Source: Lawsonibacter celer (GTDB lineage Bacteria; Bacillota; Clostridia; Oscillospirales; Oscillospiraceae). From it: a stretch of 64,000 nt of DNA. The translations under genes were made by a program, and so were the position numbers. Location: the NCBI RefSeq assembly GCF_014281125.1, contig NZ_JACOEA010000003.1, forward strand, positions 1 to 64,000. The letters run 5' to 3'. Positions 16,692 to 25,918 of the stretch are shown here, one piece after another (position 1 is the first letter of the stretch; each line of letters opens with the position of its first letter). The notes beneath the pieces are model-generated. The model saw only the letters and a program-made list of their open reading frames with translations. It did not search any database and was not told the DNA's origin.

Positions 16692-19250
16692 TTACCGCTT
16701 CTTTCTGCTGTAAGGCGTGTTCTCCAGGGGCAGCGAGGTGCGGAAGGTTCCGTCATAGTTGTAATAGGCCAGCTGGACCGCGGGCGGGGTGGGGATGGAG
16801 CAGATCTCCCCGATTCCCTTGGCCCCGCAGGCCAGCTCACTGTCGTTCTTCTCCACGATCAGGGCCTGCACGTCCGGGGTCTGGTCGGCGCGGAACAGGC
16901 CCAAGGTGGCGTACCTGGCCGTGGGCCGGCCGTCGGCCAGGGGAAAGTCCTCGGTGAGGGCGTAGCCCAGGCTCATGACCACGCCGCCCTCGATCTGGCC
17001 CTCCACGCTCACCGGATTGACAGCCCTACCCACATCGTGGGCGGCCACCACCCGGCGGACGCGCCCCTCCTCGTCCAGCTCCACCAGATGGGTGGCGTAG
17101 CCGTAGGCGATGTGGCTGACCGGGTTGGGCACGTCCGCGCCCATCTTGTCGGTGATCCCGGTGTACTCCTGGTGGAAGTCCACCCCCTCCACGGCGGACA
17201 GGTCCCGCCCCTCCAGGGCGCTGCGCAGCTCCACGGCCGCCCGGCGGGCCGCCTCCCCGGTGAAGAGAGTCTGGCGGGAGGCGGTGGTATTGCCCGAGTT
17301 GGGGGCGATGGAGGTATCCGGTGCGTCCCACACCACTTGGTCAGGCCGCAGGCCGGTGACCTGGCAGACGATCTGCACCGTGACGGTACCCATGCCCTGG
17401 CCGATGCAGGCGGCGGAGGTGCGCACATGCACGCGCCCGCCCTCCACGTGGAGGGTGACCCGCCCGGTATCCGGGATGCCAACCCCCAGGCCGGAGTTCT
17501 TCATGGCGCAGGCAATACCCGCCTTCGGGTTGGCCTCATAATAGGGCCGCACCGCCTCCAGGGTCTCCGCCAGGGCGGTGTCCGGCCCGGCAATCTGGCC
17601 GTTGGGGAGCACCTGGCCGGGGCGGATGGCGTTGCGCCAGCGGATCTCAAAGGGGGAGATGCCCACCTTTTCAGCCAGCAGGTTCAGATTGCACTCGGCG
17701 GCAAAGCAGCTCTGGGTCACGCCGAAGCCCCGGAACGCGCCGCAGGGCGGGTTATTGGTGTAGTAGGCCCTGCCGTCAATGTCGATGTCCTGGAAGTTGT
17801 AGGGCCCGGCGGCGTGGGTGCACGCCCGCTGGAGCACCGGCCCGCCCAGGGAGGCGAAGGCCCCGGAGTCGGTGAGCAGGGTGGCCTTCATCGCGGTGAG
17901 ATACCCGTTCTCGTCACAGCCGGTGGTGACCTCCATCTCAAAGCCGTGGCGTTTGGGGTGGCAGAGCATGGACTCCGCCCGGGTCATGGCCACCTTCACC
18001 GGCCGGCCGGTGAGCTGGGACAGCACGGCGGCGTGGTGCTGGACGGACATGTCCTCCTTGCCGCCGAAGCCGCCGCCCACGCTCTTGGCCGCCACCCGTA
18101 CCAGCTCCTGGGGCAGGCCGGTGGCGTCGGCGCACTCCCGGCGGGTCTGATAGATGCCCTGGTCGGCGGAGTAGACCACCAGCCCCTCCCCCTCCGGAGC
18201 GGCCACCGCGCACTCCGGCTCCAGGAAGGCGTGCTCGGTGGGCGGGGTGTGGTATTTGGTGGTAACCACGTACCTGGACTGCCGGAGCTTTTCCTCCGCA
18301 TTGCCCCGGACTAGGTGCTCATGGGAGAGGAGGTTGCCGTCCTCCTGGATCTGAGGGGCGTCCGGAGCCATGGCCTCCCACACGGAGAGGACGGGCTTCA
18401 GAGGCTCATACTCGATCTTCACCAGGGCCTTGGCTTGGTGAAGGGTCTCCGGGTCCTCGGCCGCGATCAGGACAATGGCGTCCCCCCGGTAGTGGACCTC
18501 GCCCCCCACGGGCACCAGCACCCACTGGTCCCGCTTCAGGTGGCCCACCTTGGCTGTGCCCCGCAGGTCGGCGGCAGTCACCACCCGTACCACGCCGGGC
18601 AGGGCAGCCGCCTCGCTTACATCGACGCCCCGGACGATGGCCCGGGGATAGTCGGAGCGCACCGCGCCGCCGAAGAGCATCCCCTCCATCCGGATATCGT
18701 CGGTGTACTCCGCCGCACCCACCGCCTTGGCCGGGGCATCCACCCGGGGCAGGTTCTCCCCCACCCGGCCGGTGAACTCCTCCCGGGGCGCCGGTGCATT
18801 CTCCCGGAACAGCCGGGCGGCCAGCAGCACCGCGTCCTCGATCTTCTTGTAGCCCGTGCAGCGGCAGATGTTGTTGCGCAGGGCAAATTTGACCTCCTCC
18901 CGGGTGGGGTCGGGTTTGGCGTCCAGCAACCCTTTGGCTGAGACGACCATGCCCGGCGTGCAGAAGCCGCACTGGACCGCTCCGCAGTGGGTGAAGGCGT
19001 AGGCATACACGTCCTTCTCCCGTCGGGTGAGCCCCTCACAGGTGAGCACGCTTTTGCCCTCCATCTTGGAGGTCTTCTGCACGCAGGCCTTGACGGCCTT
19101 TCCGTCCACCAGAATCATGCAGGTGCCGCAGGCCCCCTCAGAACAGCCGTTTTTCACCGAGGTCAGCCCCAGGTCCTCCCGCAGAAAGGTGATCAGCCTC
19201 ACATCCCGCTGTGTGGAAACCGCCTTGCCATTTACTTGAAAGGTAAACAT
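16692..19250 (-). CDS. Xanthine dehydrogenase-type Mo-hydroxylase, fused 2Fe-2S and Mo subunits
   Basis: Molybdenum hydroxylase of 852 residues, the length of the selenium-dependent xanthine dehydrogenase family (XdhD-like). An N-terminal 2Fe-2S domain has Cys 36, 41, 44 and 56; a helical 2Fe-2S domain has Cys 94, 97, 129 and 131. The Mo-cofactor part contains GGFGGKEDM, GAFRGFG, ACIGQGMGTV and the catalytic-Glu motif GAKGIGE near the C-terminus. There is no FAD domain or FAD subunit gene here. Likely hydroxylates purines or, in reverse, reduces urate to xanthine. The ATG at 19250 follows AAGGAG. Divergent from ygeX across shared palindromes. Selenium is a labile ligand in this family, not selenocysteine. 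Confidence 0.88.
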   Translation of the reverse strand: MFTFQVNGKAVSTQRDVRLITFLREDLGLTSVKNGCSEGACGTCMILVDGKAVKACVQKTSKMEGKSVLTCEGLTRREKDVYAYAFTHCGAVQCGFCTPGMVVSAKGLLDAKPDPTREEVKFALRNNICRCTGYKKIEDAVLLAARLFRENAPAPREEFTGRVGENLPRVDAPAKAVGAAEYTDDIRMEGMLFGGAVRSDYPRAIVRGVDVSEAAALPGVVRVVTAADLRGTAKVGHLKRDQWVLVPVGGEVHYRGDAIVLIAAEDPETLHQAKALVKIEYEPLKPVLSVWEAMAPDAPQIQEDGNLLSHEHLVRGNAEEKLRQSRYVVTTKYHTPPTEHAFLEPECAVAAPEGEGLVVYSADQGIYQTRRECADATGLPQELVRVAAKSVGGGFGGKEDMSVQHHAAVLSQLTGRPVKVAMTRAESMLCHPKRHGFEMEVTTGCDENGYLTAMKATLLTDSGAFASLGGPVLQRACTHAAGPYNFQDIDIDGRAYYTNNPPCGAFRGFGVTQSCFAAECNLNLLAEKVGISPFEIRWRNAIRPGQVLPNGQIAGPDTALAETLEAVRPYYEANPKAGIACAMKNSGLGVGIPDTGRVTLHVEGGRVHVRTSAACIGQGMGTVTVQIVCQVTGLRPDQVVWDAPDTSIAPNSGNTTASRQTLFTGEAARRAAVELRSALEGRDLSAVEGVDFHQEYTGITDKMGADVPNPVSHIAYGYATHLVELDEEGRVRRVVAAHDVGRAVNPVSVEGQIEGGVVMSLGYALTEDFPLADGRPTARYATLGLFRADQTPDVQALIVEKNDSELACGAKGIGEICSIPTPPAVQLAYYNYDGTFRTSLPLENTPYSRKKR

Positions 19251-19304
19251 ACGCCTGCGCTCCTTTTCCCGGTCCGTCTGCGCGGATCGCACCGTCTTTC
19301 TTAC

Positions 19305-19333
19305 AGAATATCATCAATTCTCAGGAAAGGCAA
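19305..19333 (-). promoter_or_regulatory. Promoter of the Mo-hydroxylase gene
   Basis: On the minus strand: -35 TTGCCT (19333-19328), 17-base spacer, -10 TATTCT (19310-19305). The nearer A-tract palindrome is about 40 bases further upstream. Confidence 0.5.
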
Positions 19334-19366
19334 TCAAATAAACACCGTCACTTTTCACAAATATCT

Positions 19367-19396
19367 AAAAAATTTTTAGGCAGTAGAAAAATTTTT
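19367..19396. promoter_or_regulatory. Paired A/T palindromes between divergent xdh and ygeX
   Basis: CTAAAAAATTTTTAG centred at 19372.5 and TAGAAAAATTTTTAA centred at 19391.5, 19 bases apart. They lie upstream of both divergent promoters and match the sites at ridA, the permease and ssnA. Confidence 0.55.
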
Positions 19397-19407
19397 AAGG
19401 AAACCCC

Positions 19408-19435
19408 TTGACTTGTTGCAAACCCGTGCTATGAT
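19408..19435 (+). promoter_or_regulatory. Promoter of ygeX
   Basis: -35 TTGACT (19408-19413), 16-base spacer, -10 TATGAT (19430-19435). The nearer palindrome is about 16 bases before the -35 box. Confidence 0.7.
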
Positions 19436-19470
19436 GGGTGCAGAACAAAGAAAATCGGAGGCGCAGCGCG

Positions 19471-20685
19471 ATGAAAGAGGCGATCAAATGGGTGGCCAAC
19501 ACTATGCCGAAGAGCGAGGACCGACGTTTGTCCGTCATGTCCCTCTCCAGCGTGGCCAAGGCCCGCTTTTTCCACAGCACCTTCCCCCAGTATTCCATCA
19601 CCCCGCTGGACCGGCTGGACGGTATGGCCCAATACCTGGGTCTGGCCGGGCTGTATGTGAAAAACGAGTCCTTCCGCTTCGGTCTGAACGCCTTCAAGGT
19701 ATTGGGCGGCTCCTTCGCCATGGCCCAGTATATTGCCAAGGAGATGGGCCGGGACGTGTCTGAGATGACCTACGACTACCTGACCAGCGAGGCCTTCCGC
19801 AAGGAGTTCGGCCAGGCCACCTTCTTCACCGCCACCGACGGCAACCACGGCCGCGGCGTGGCGTGGGCGGCCAACAAGCTGGGCCAGAAAGCCGTGGTAC
19901 ATATGCCCAAGGGCAGCTCCAAGCCCCGGTACGACAACATCGCCAAGGAGGGCGCCGCCGTCACCATCGAGGAGGTCAACTACGATGACTGCGTCCGTAT
20001 GGCCGCCGCCGAGGCCGCCCGGACCGAGCACGGTGTGATCGTCCAGGACACCGCCTGGGACGGCTACGAGGAGATCCCCTCCTGGATCATGCAGGGCTAC
20101 GGCACCATGGCCAGTGAGGCCGCCGAGCAGCTCCGCCAGATCGGCGTCAACCGCCCTTCCCACGTGTTCGTGCAGGCGGGCGTGGGCTCCCTGGCCGGCG
20201 CGGTGGTGGGCTACTTCACCAACCTCTTCCCCAATGACCCGCCCAAATTCATCGTGATGGAGGCCCAGGCGGCTGACTGCCTCTACCGCAGCGCCCGGGC
20301 CGGGGACGGCAGCCCCCGCACCGTGGACGGCGATCTGCAGACCATTATGGCGGGCCTCGCCTGCGGCGAGCCCAACACCATCGCCTGGGACATTCTGCGC
20401 AACCATGTCAGCGCCTTTGTCTCCTGCCCCGACTGGGTGAGCGCCCGGGGCATGCGGATGCTGGGGGTCCCCGTGAAGGGCGACCCGGTGGTCATTTCCG
20501 GCGAGTCCGGCGCGGTTGGCATGGGTCTCATCGCTGCTCTGATGGAGACCGACGAATACAAGGATCTGCGGGATGCTGTCGGCCTGGATCGCTTCAGCCA
20601 GATTCTTATGTTTTCCACCGAGGGCAACACTGACCCGATGAAATTTCGTAAAGTTTTGTGGGATGGGGAATATCCCACCATATAA
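19471..20685 (+). CDS. ygeX: Diaminopropionate ammonia-lyase YgeX
   Basis: PLP enzyme of 404 residues that converts 2,3-diaminopropionate to pyruvate and two ammonia by way of 2-aminoacrylate. The PLP Lys is K76 in NAFKVLGGS. The glycine-rich phosphate-binding region and ATDGNHGRGVAWAA are present. In the urate-degradation cluster it is thought to work on an aminated C3 backbone from the opened purine. The ATG at 19471 follows CGGAGG; an upstream in-frame ATG at 19438 lies at the predicted transcription start and is unlikely. It leads a ygeX-ygeY-ygeW-arcC unit. Confidence 0.94.
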   Translation: MKEAIKWVANTMPKSEDRRLSVMSLSSVAKARFFHSTFPQYSITPLDRLDGMAQYLGLAGLYVKNESFRFGLNAFKVLGGSFAMAQYIAKEMGRDVSEMTYDYLTSEAFRKEFGQATFFTATDGNHGRGVAWAANKLGQKAVVHMPKGSSKPRYDNIAKEGAAVTIEEVNYDDCVRMAAAEAARTEHGVIVQDTAWDGYEEIPSWIMQGYGTMASEAAEQLRQIGVNRPSHVFVQAGVGSLAGAVVGYFTNLFPNDPPKFIVMEAQAADCLYRSARAGDGSPRTVDGDLQTIMAGLACGEPNTIAWDILRNHVSAFVSCPDWVSARGMRMLGVPVKGDPVVISGESGAVGMGLIAALMETDEYKDLRDAVGLDRFSQILMFSTEGNTDPMKFRKVLWDGEYPTI

Positions 20686-20730
20686 AAATGTGATAGAATA
20701 AGCGACGGACTGATTGAGGAGGATATTACA

Positions 20731-22143
20731 ATGGATTTTGAACGGATCAAAGGCACCGCCGAGCGCTACCGAGGAGACATGAGCCGCTTTCTGCGGGAAA
20801 TGATCTCCCACCCCAGCGAGAGCTGCGAGGAAAAAGAGGTCGTCATGTGCATCAAGGCCGAGATGGAACGTCTGGGCTATGACAAGGTGGAGATCGACGG
20901 CCTGGGCAATATCATCGGCTGGATGGGCGAGGGGGACAGGATCATCGCCATTGACTCCCATATCGACACCGTGGGGGTGGGCAACCGGGCCAACTGGACC
21001 GCCGACCCTTATCAGGGATGGGAGGACGAAGCCGTCATCTATGGCCGGGGCGGCTCCGACCAGGAGGGCGGCATGGCCTCCGCAGTCTACGGCGCCAAAA
21101 TCATGAAGGATCTGGGCCTCATCCCCGAGGGCTACAGGATCATGGTGGTGGGCTCCGTGCAGGAAGAGGACTGCGACGGCATGTGCTGGCAGTACATCGT
21201 CAACAAGTATTTCCCCGCCAATGGCATCCGGAAGGAGCAGGTGGAATTCGTCATCTCCACCGAGCCCACCGACGGCGGCATCTACCGGGGCCACCGGGGC
21301 CGCATGGAGATCCGTGTGGACGTGAAGGGCGTCTCCTGCCACGGCTCCGCCCCCGAGCGCGGCGACAACGCCATCTACAAAATGGCCGACATCCTCCAGG
21401 ACGTGCGCGCCCTGAACGAGAATCCCGCCGATGACAGCGTGGAGATCAAGGGTCTGGTGAAGATGCTGGATCCCAAGTACAACCCAGAGCACTATGAGGA
21501 CGCCCGTTTCCTGGGGCGGGGCACCTGCACTACCTCCCAGATCTTCTACACCTCCCCCAGCCGCTGCGCCGTGGCCGACTCCTGCGCCATCTCCATCGAC
21601 CGCCGCATGACCGCCGGCGAGACCTACAAATCCTGCCTGAAGGAGATCGAGGACCTGCCCAGCGTGAAGAAGTACGGGGACGATGTGAAGGTGTCCATGT
21701 ATATGTACGACCGGCCCGCCTGGACCGGCGAGGTGTACGAGACCGAGTGCTACTTCCCCACCTGGATCAACAGGGAGTCCGCCGCTCACGTGCAGGCCCT
21801 GATCGACGCCCACCACGCCCTCTTCGGGGACGAGCGCCAGGGCTACAGCGACGCCGACTCCTACCGGGACGCCATGCACCTGCGCACCGGCCGCCCCCTG
21901 ACCGACAAGTGGACCTTCTCCACCAACGGCGTGGCCATCCAGGGCCGCTACGGCATCCCCTGCGTGGGCTTCGGCCCCGGCGCCGAGAGCTGGGCCCACG
22001 CCCCCAACGAGATCACCTGGAAGGACGACCTGGTCCGCTGTGCCGCCCTGTACGCCGCGGTGCCCGGCCTGTACAAGAGCGAGAACAAGACCGCCGACGT
22101 GACCCAGTTCCGCGCTGAGCTGACCGACAACGATATTAAATAA
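20731..22143 (+). CDS. ygeY: YgeY family M20 metallohydrolase
   Basis: Zn-dependent amidohydrolase/peptidase fold of 470 residues. Metal motifs are SHIDTV near residue 77, [13 protein letters not shown] near 106, and the Glu pair in VQEEDCDG near 147. The family is tied to the ygeX/ygeW/ssnA cluster, and a role in cleaving an amide or ureido bond of a purine breakdown intermediate is inferred. GAGGAGG precedes the start. The gene follows ygeX by 45 bases and is followed by ygeW after 17, so all are probably co-transcribed. Confidence 0.92.
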   Translation: MDFERIKGTAERYRGDMSRFLREMISHPSESCEEKEVVMCIKAEMERLGYDKVEIDGLGNIIGWMGEGDRIIAIDSHIDTVGVGNRANWTADPYQGWEDEAVIYGRGGSDQEGGMASAVYGAKIMKDLGLIPEGYRIMVVGSVQEEDCDGMCWQYIVNKYFPANGIRKEQVEFVISTEPTDGGIYRGHRGRMEIRVDVKGVSCHGSAPERGDNAIYKMADILQDVRALNENPADDSVEIKGLVKMLDPKYNPEHYEDARFLGRGTCTTSQIFYTSPSRCAVADSCAISIDRRMTAGETYKSCLKEIEDLPSVKKYGDDVKVSMYMYDRPAWTGEVYETECYFPTWINRESAAHVQALIDAHHALFGDERQGYSDADSYRDAMHLRTGRPLTDKWTFSTNGVAIQGRYGIPCVGFGPGAESWAHAPNEITWKDDLVRCAALYAAVPGLYKSENKTADVTQFRAELTDNDIK

Positions 22144-22160
22144 AAAGGAGAACGCAGACC

Positions 22161-23360
22161 ATGGACAAGACGCTGCAGATGTATATTGACAAGCTCAACA
22201 AGCTGAACTTCAAGGAGATGTATGAGGGCGACTTCTTCCTGACCTGGGAGAAGTCCGACGACGAGATCGAGGCCGTGTTCACCGTGGCCGACGCCCTGCG
22301 CTACATGCGGGAGAACAACATCTCCACCAAGATCTTCGAGTCCGGCCTGGGCATCTCCCTGTTCCGGGACAACTCCACCCGCACCCGCTTCTCCTTCGCC
22401 TCCGCCTGCAATCTGCTGGGCCTGGAGGTCCAGGACCTGGACGAGGGCAAGAGCCAGATCGCCCACGGCGAGACCGTCCGCGAGACTGCCAACATGATCT
22501 CCTTCATGGCCGACGTCATTGGCATCCGGGACGACATGTACATCGGCAAGGGCAACAGGTACATGCACGACGTGGTGGACGCTGTGACCCAGGGCCACAA
22601 GGACGGTGTGCTGGAGCAGAAGCCCACCCTGGTCAACCTGCAGTGCGACATTGACCACCCCACCCAGTGCATGGCCGATATGCTGCACATCATCCACCAG
22701 TTCGGCGGCGTGGAAAACCTGAAGGGCAAGAAGGTCGCCATGACCTGGGCCTACTCCCCCTCCTACGGCAAGCCCCTCTCCGTGCCCCAGGGCGTCATCG
22801 GCCTGATGACCCGCTTCGGCATGGACGTGGTGCTGGCCCACCCTGAGGGCTATGAGGTCATGCCCGAGGTGGAGGAGGTGGCCCGCGCCAACGCCGCAAA
22901 GTCCGGCGGCACCTTTACCAAGACCAACTCCATGGCCGAGGCCTTCCAGGACGCTGACATCGTCTATCCCAAGTCCTGGGCGCCCTTCGCCGCCATGGAG
23001 AAACGCACCGACCTGTATGGCAAGGGCGACAGCGAGGGCATCAAGGCCCTGGAGAAGGAGCTGCTGGCCCAGAACGCCGAGCACAAGGACTGGTGCTGCA
23101 CCGAGGAGCTGATGAAGACCACCAGGGACGGCAAGGCCCTGTACCTGCACTGCCTGCCCGCCGACATCAACGGCGTGTCCTGCGTGGACGGCGAGGTGGA
23201 GGCCAGCGTGTTTGACCGCTACCGCGATCCCCTGTACAAGGAGGCCTCCTTCAAGCCCTACATCATCGCCGCCATGATCTTCCTGGCCAAGTGCAGGGAT
23301 CCCCAGTCCGTTCTGAAGGCCCTGGAGGAGCGGGGCGAGAAGCGCCAATTTGCCAAATAA
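22161..23360 (+). CDS. ygeW: Knotted carbamoyltransferase YgeW
   Basis: Aspartate/ornithine carbamoyltransferase fold, 399 residues. The carbamoyl-phosphate loop is NSTRTRFSF near residue 71, a HPTQ motif is near 172, and HCLPADI is near 330. YgeW has the trefoil-knotted fold and is not an ordinary ArgF; its substrate is unproven. In this pathway it probably works in the phosphorolytic direction, giving carbamoyl phosphate for the carbamate kinase encoded next. AAGGAG precedes the start. Confidence 0.93.
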   Translation: MDKTLQMYIDKLNKLNFKEMYEGDFFLTWEKSDDEIEAVFTVADALRYMRENNISTKIFESGLGISLFRDNSTRTRFSFASACNLLGLEVQDLDEGKSQIAHGETVRETANMISFMADVIGIRDDMYIGKGNRYMHDVVDAVTQGHKDGVLEQKPTLVNLQCDIDHPTQCMADMLHIIHQFGGVENLKGKKVAMTWAYSPSYGKPLSVPQGVIGLMTRFGMDVVLAHPEGYEVMPEVEEVARANAAKSGGTFTKTNSMAEAFQDADIVYPKSWAPFAAMEKRTDLYGKGDSEGIKALEKELLAQNAEHKDWCCTEELMKTTRDGKALYLHCLPADINGVSCVDGEVEASVFDRYRDPLYKEASFKPYIIAAMIFLAKCRDPQSVLKALEERGEKRQFAK

Positions 23361-23380
23361 CATACCCTTCCGTCTTTCGC

Positions 23381-23409
23381 GTGGGGCGCGACGATTCGCC
23401 GCGCCCCAC
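23381..23409 (+). other. Hairpin between ygeW and carbamate kinase genes
   Basis: A 10-bp GC stem (23381-23390 with 23400-23409) followed by a pyrimidine-rich but not pure-T tail. It may be a weak terminator or an mRNA-processing/stability element that lowers downstream expression. Confidence 0.4.
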
Positions 23410-23461
23410 ATTTCTTTTCCCTTTCGCCTCACCTTTTGAATCCAGGAGGTATTTTTGATCA

Positions 23462-24403
23462 ATGGGTAAACGAATTGTAATTGCCCTGGGCGGCAATGCC
23501 CTGGGGAACAATCTGCCGGAGCAGATGATTGCTGTGAAGCAAACCGCCCGCGCGATTGTGGATCTGATCCAGGAGGGCCATCAGGTCATCATCGCCCACG
23601 GCAACGGCCCCCAGGTAGGCATGATCCAGAAAGCCATGGCCGAGCTCACCCGCTCAGACCCGGACAAGTACATCCCCTGCCCCCTGTCGGTCTGCGTGGC
23701 CATGAGCCAGGGCTATATCGGCTATGACCTGCAGAACGGCCTGCGGGAGGAACTGCTGGACCGGGGCATCGCCAAGGGGGTGGCCACCGTGCTCACCCAA
23801 GTGGAGGTGGACCCCAACGATCCCGCCTTCGCCCACCCCTCCAAGCCCATCGGCGCCTTTATGACCCGCGAGGAGGCCGACAAGATGGTGGCCGAGCGCG
23901 GCTATGACGTGATTGAGGACGCCGGCCGTGGCTACCGCCGGGTGGTGGCCTCTCCCCGGCCCGTGTCCATTGTGGAGATAGAGTCCATCCGGGATATGGT
24001 GGAGGCCGGTCTGGTGGTGGTGGCCTGCGGTGGCGGCGGCATCCCGGTCTTCAAAACCGACGGCCATCACCTGAAGGGTGCGGCCGCTGTCATTGACAAG
24101 GACTTTGCCGCCGGTCTGCTGGCCCAGCAGGTGCAGGCCGACACCCTTATCATCCTCACCGCCGTGGAGAAGGTGGCCATCCGCTTCGGAAAGCCCGACG
24201 TGCAGTGGCTGGACAGCCTGACCCCCAAGCAGGCGGAGGGCTACATCGCCGCCGGGGAGTTTGCCCCCGGCTCCATGCTGCCCAAGGTGCAGGCGGCGGT
24301 GGAATTTGCCCGTTCCGCGCCCGGCCGCACCGCGCTCATCACCCTGCTGGAAAAGGCCAAGGACGGCGTGCAGGGCAAAACTGGCACCCTGATCCGCCAA
24401 TAA
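23462..24403 (+). CDS. arcC: Carbamate kinase
   Basis: Makes ATP from carbamoyl phosphate and ADP in the cytoplasm; 313 residues, full length. Family motifs are IALGGNALG at the start, AHGNGPQVG near 45, VVACGGGGIPV near 180 and the C-terminal GRTALITLLEKA. It is YqeA-like by position, as the last gene of the ygeXYW unit, and gives the energy-yielding step of purine breakdown. AGGAGG lies about 12 bases before the ATG. A 101-base gap with a hairpin separates it from ygeW. Confidence 0.95.
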   Translation: MGKRIVIALGGNALGNNLPEQMIAVKQTARAIVDLIQEGHQVIIAHGNGPQVGMIQKAMAELTRSDPDKYIPCPLSVCVAMSQGYIGYDLQNGLREELLDRGIAKGVATVLTQVEVDPNDPAFAHPSKPIGAFMTREEADKMVAERGYDVIEDAGRGYRRVVASPRPVSIVEIESIRDMVEAGLVVVACGGGGIPVFKTDGHHLKGAAAVIDKDFAAGLLAQQVQADTLIILTAVEKVAIRFGKPDVQWLDSLTPKQAEGYIAAGEFAPGSMLPKVQAAVEFARSAPGRTALITLLEKAKDGVQGKTGTLIRQ

Positions 24404-24442
24404 GCAGAGAGCGCCCGACGCAATGCGTTGGGCGCTCTCTGC
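24404..24442. terminator. Convergent terminator between arcC and symporter genes
   Basis: A long stem with GCAGAGAGCGCCC and GGGCGCTCTCTGC as outer arms and a further paired inner segment. U-tracts are weak on both sides. Confidence 0.7.
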
Positions 24443-24443
24443 T

Positions 24444-25868
24444 TCAGCACAGCGTGTGCTCCTTTTGGAAATAGGCCCTGGTCTCCCGCGCTACCACGCC
24501 GGAGAGGGCAAGAAGAGCAATGATATTGGGAAACGCCATCAGTCCGTTGACAATATCCGCAATGGTCCACACCGCCTTAACGGTCAGGTAGGGCCCTACA
24601 AACACAGCCGCAATATACACCCAGCGGTACGCCTTCACCAGGCCCATCCTCCCGCCGCTGAGATACTCCAGGCAGCGCTCCGAATAGTAATCCCAGCCCA
24701 GAATTGTGGTAAAGGCGAAGAACACCAGGCAGAGCATCAGCAGAAAGGCGCTCACCTGACTGGGAAATGGCAGCGCCGTCTGGAAGGCATACATGGTAAT
24801 GGCCGCGCCCTCCAGGCCCAGGGCGGGCTCCCATGCGCCGGTAATCACAATGGCTAGGCCTGTCATGGTGCAGATGATGATGGTATCAATAAAGGTGCCT
24901 GTCATGGTCACCAGCCCCTGCCGTACCGGCTCCTTAGTCTGTGCGGCGGCCGCTGCGATGGGGGCGGAGCCCAGTCCCGCCTCGTTGGAGAAAATGCCCC
25001 TGGCCATTCCCTTTTGAATGGCGTCCTTAATGGTGATGCCCACAATTCCACCGGCCACCGCCTGGGGATGAACCGCCCCGCAGACAATTTGGTACACAGC
25101 GCCCGGAATACGGGGCAGGTTAAGCAGGAGAATCAAAACGCCGCAGGCCACGTATATCACGGCCATAAAGGGCACCACCACCTCGGACACCTTGGATATG
25201 CGCTGAATGCCGCCGATGACGACCAGCGCCACAAAAAAGGTGACGGCGAGCCCCGCGATCACGGTGGTCACGGTAATCGGAACAGCGCTCTCGCCAGAAC
25301 CGATGGTAAACACCACATAGGCCCGTTCGGGGTCGAAAAAGTTCTGCACCGCAGAGGCAATTCCGTTGACCTGCGTGATAGTGCCGATGCCCATTAGGCC
25401 TACCAGCACGCCGAACAGGGCAAAGAGTTTGGCCAGCCATTTCCAGCTTCGCCCCATCCCCTTCTCAATGTAATAGAAGGGCCCGCCCAGCACATGGCCG
25501 TCCGGCTCAATGGTCCGGTATCGAATGGCCAGCAGGCCTTCGGCATACTTGGTTGCCATGCCGAAAAATGCGGCCAGCTCCATCCACAGCAGCGCCCCCG
25601 GCCCGCCGGAGGCAATGGCGGAGGCTACGCCCACAATATTGCCCGTTCCGATGGTGGCGGACAGGGCAGTGCACAGGGCGCCGAAGGAAGTCACTTCGCC
25701 GCGACCTCCCTCTTCATTTTTTACCATAAAGCGCAGGGCCTTGCCCAGGTGTCTCACCTGCAGCAGACCGGTGCGTATGGTCAGCCATACGCCGCAGGCC
25801 AGGATCAGCACAATCAGGGGCACGCCCCACACCATGTCGTCCACTTTGACTAGAAATTCTGTAATCAT
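24444..25868 (-). CDS. AGCS family alanine/glycine:cation symporter
   Basis: Sodium/amino-acid symporter of 474 residues with about 11 membrane helices. Family signature TALSATIGTGNIVGVASAIA is near residue 66, and GGPGALLWMELAAFFGMATKYAE follows. The ATG at 25868 is chosen because GAGAGGAA precedes it and an upstream ATG at 25913 abuts the leader terminator. A tandem glycine riboswitch and a terminator hairpin lie directly upstream, so glycine is the probable ligand and cargo. It sits between the purine island and the BceRS-type genes. Confidence 0.92.
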   Translation of the reverse strand: MITEFLVKVDDMVWGVPLIVLILACGVWLTIRTGLLQVRHLGKALRFMVKNEEGGRGEVTSFGALCTALSATIGTGNIVGVASAIASGGPGALLWMELAAFFGMATKYAEGLLAIRYRTIEPDGHVLGGPFYYIEKGMGRSWKWLAKLFALFGVLVGLMGIGTITQVNGIASAVQNFFDPERAYVVFTIGSGESAVPITVTTVIAGLAVTFFVALVVIGGIQRISKVSEVVVPFMAVIYVACGVLILLLNLPRIPGAVYQIVCGAVHPQAVAGGIVGITIKDAIQKGMARGIFSNEAGLGSAPIAAAAAQTKEPVRQGLVTMTGTFIDTIIICTMTGLAIVITGAWEPALGLEGAAITMYAFQTALPFPSQVSAFLLMLCLVFFAFTTILGWDYYSERCLEYLSGGRMGLVKAYRWVYIAAVFVGPYLTVKAVWTIADIVNGLMAFPNIIALLALSGVVARETRAYFQKEHTLC

Positions 25869-25918
25869 TCGCTGCTCTTCCTCTCCATAGCGCGGTTTCA
25901 CAGGGTGGCTCAACAGAC

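Noticed and set aside
16692..19250. Selenocysteine (in-frame TGA) in the selenium-dependent-type Mo-hydroxylase
   Set aside because: The frame runs without an internal stop; selenium in this family is a labile ligand, not selenocysteine.
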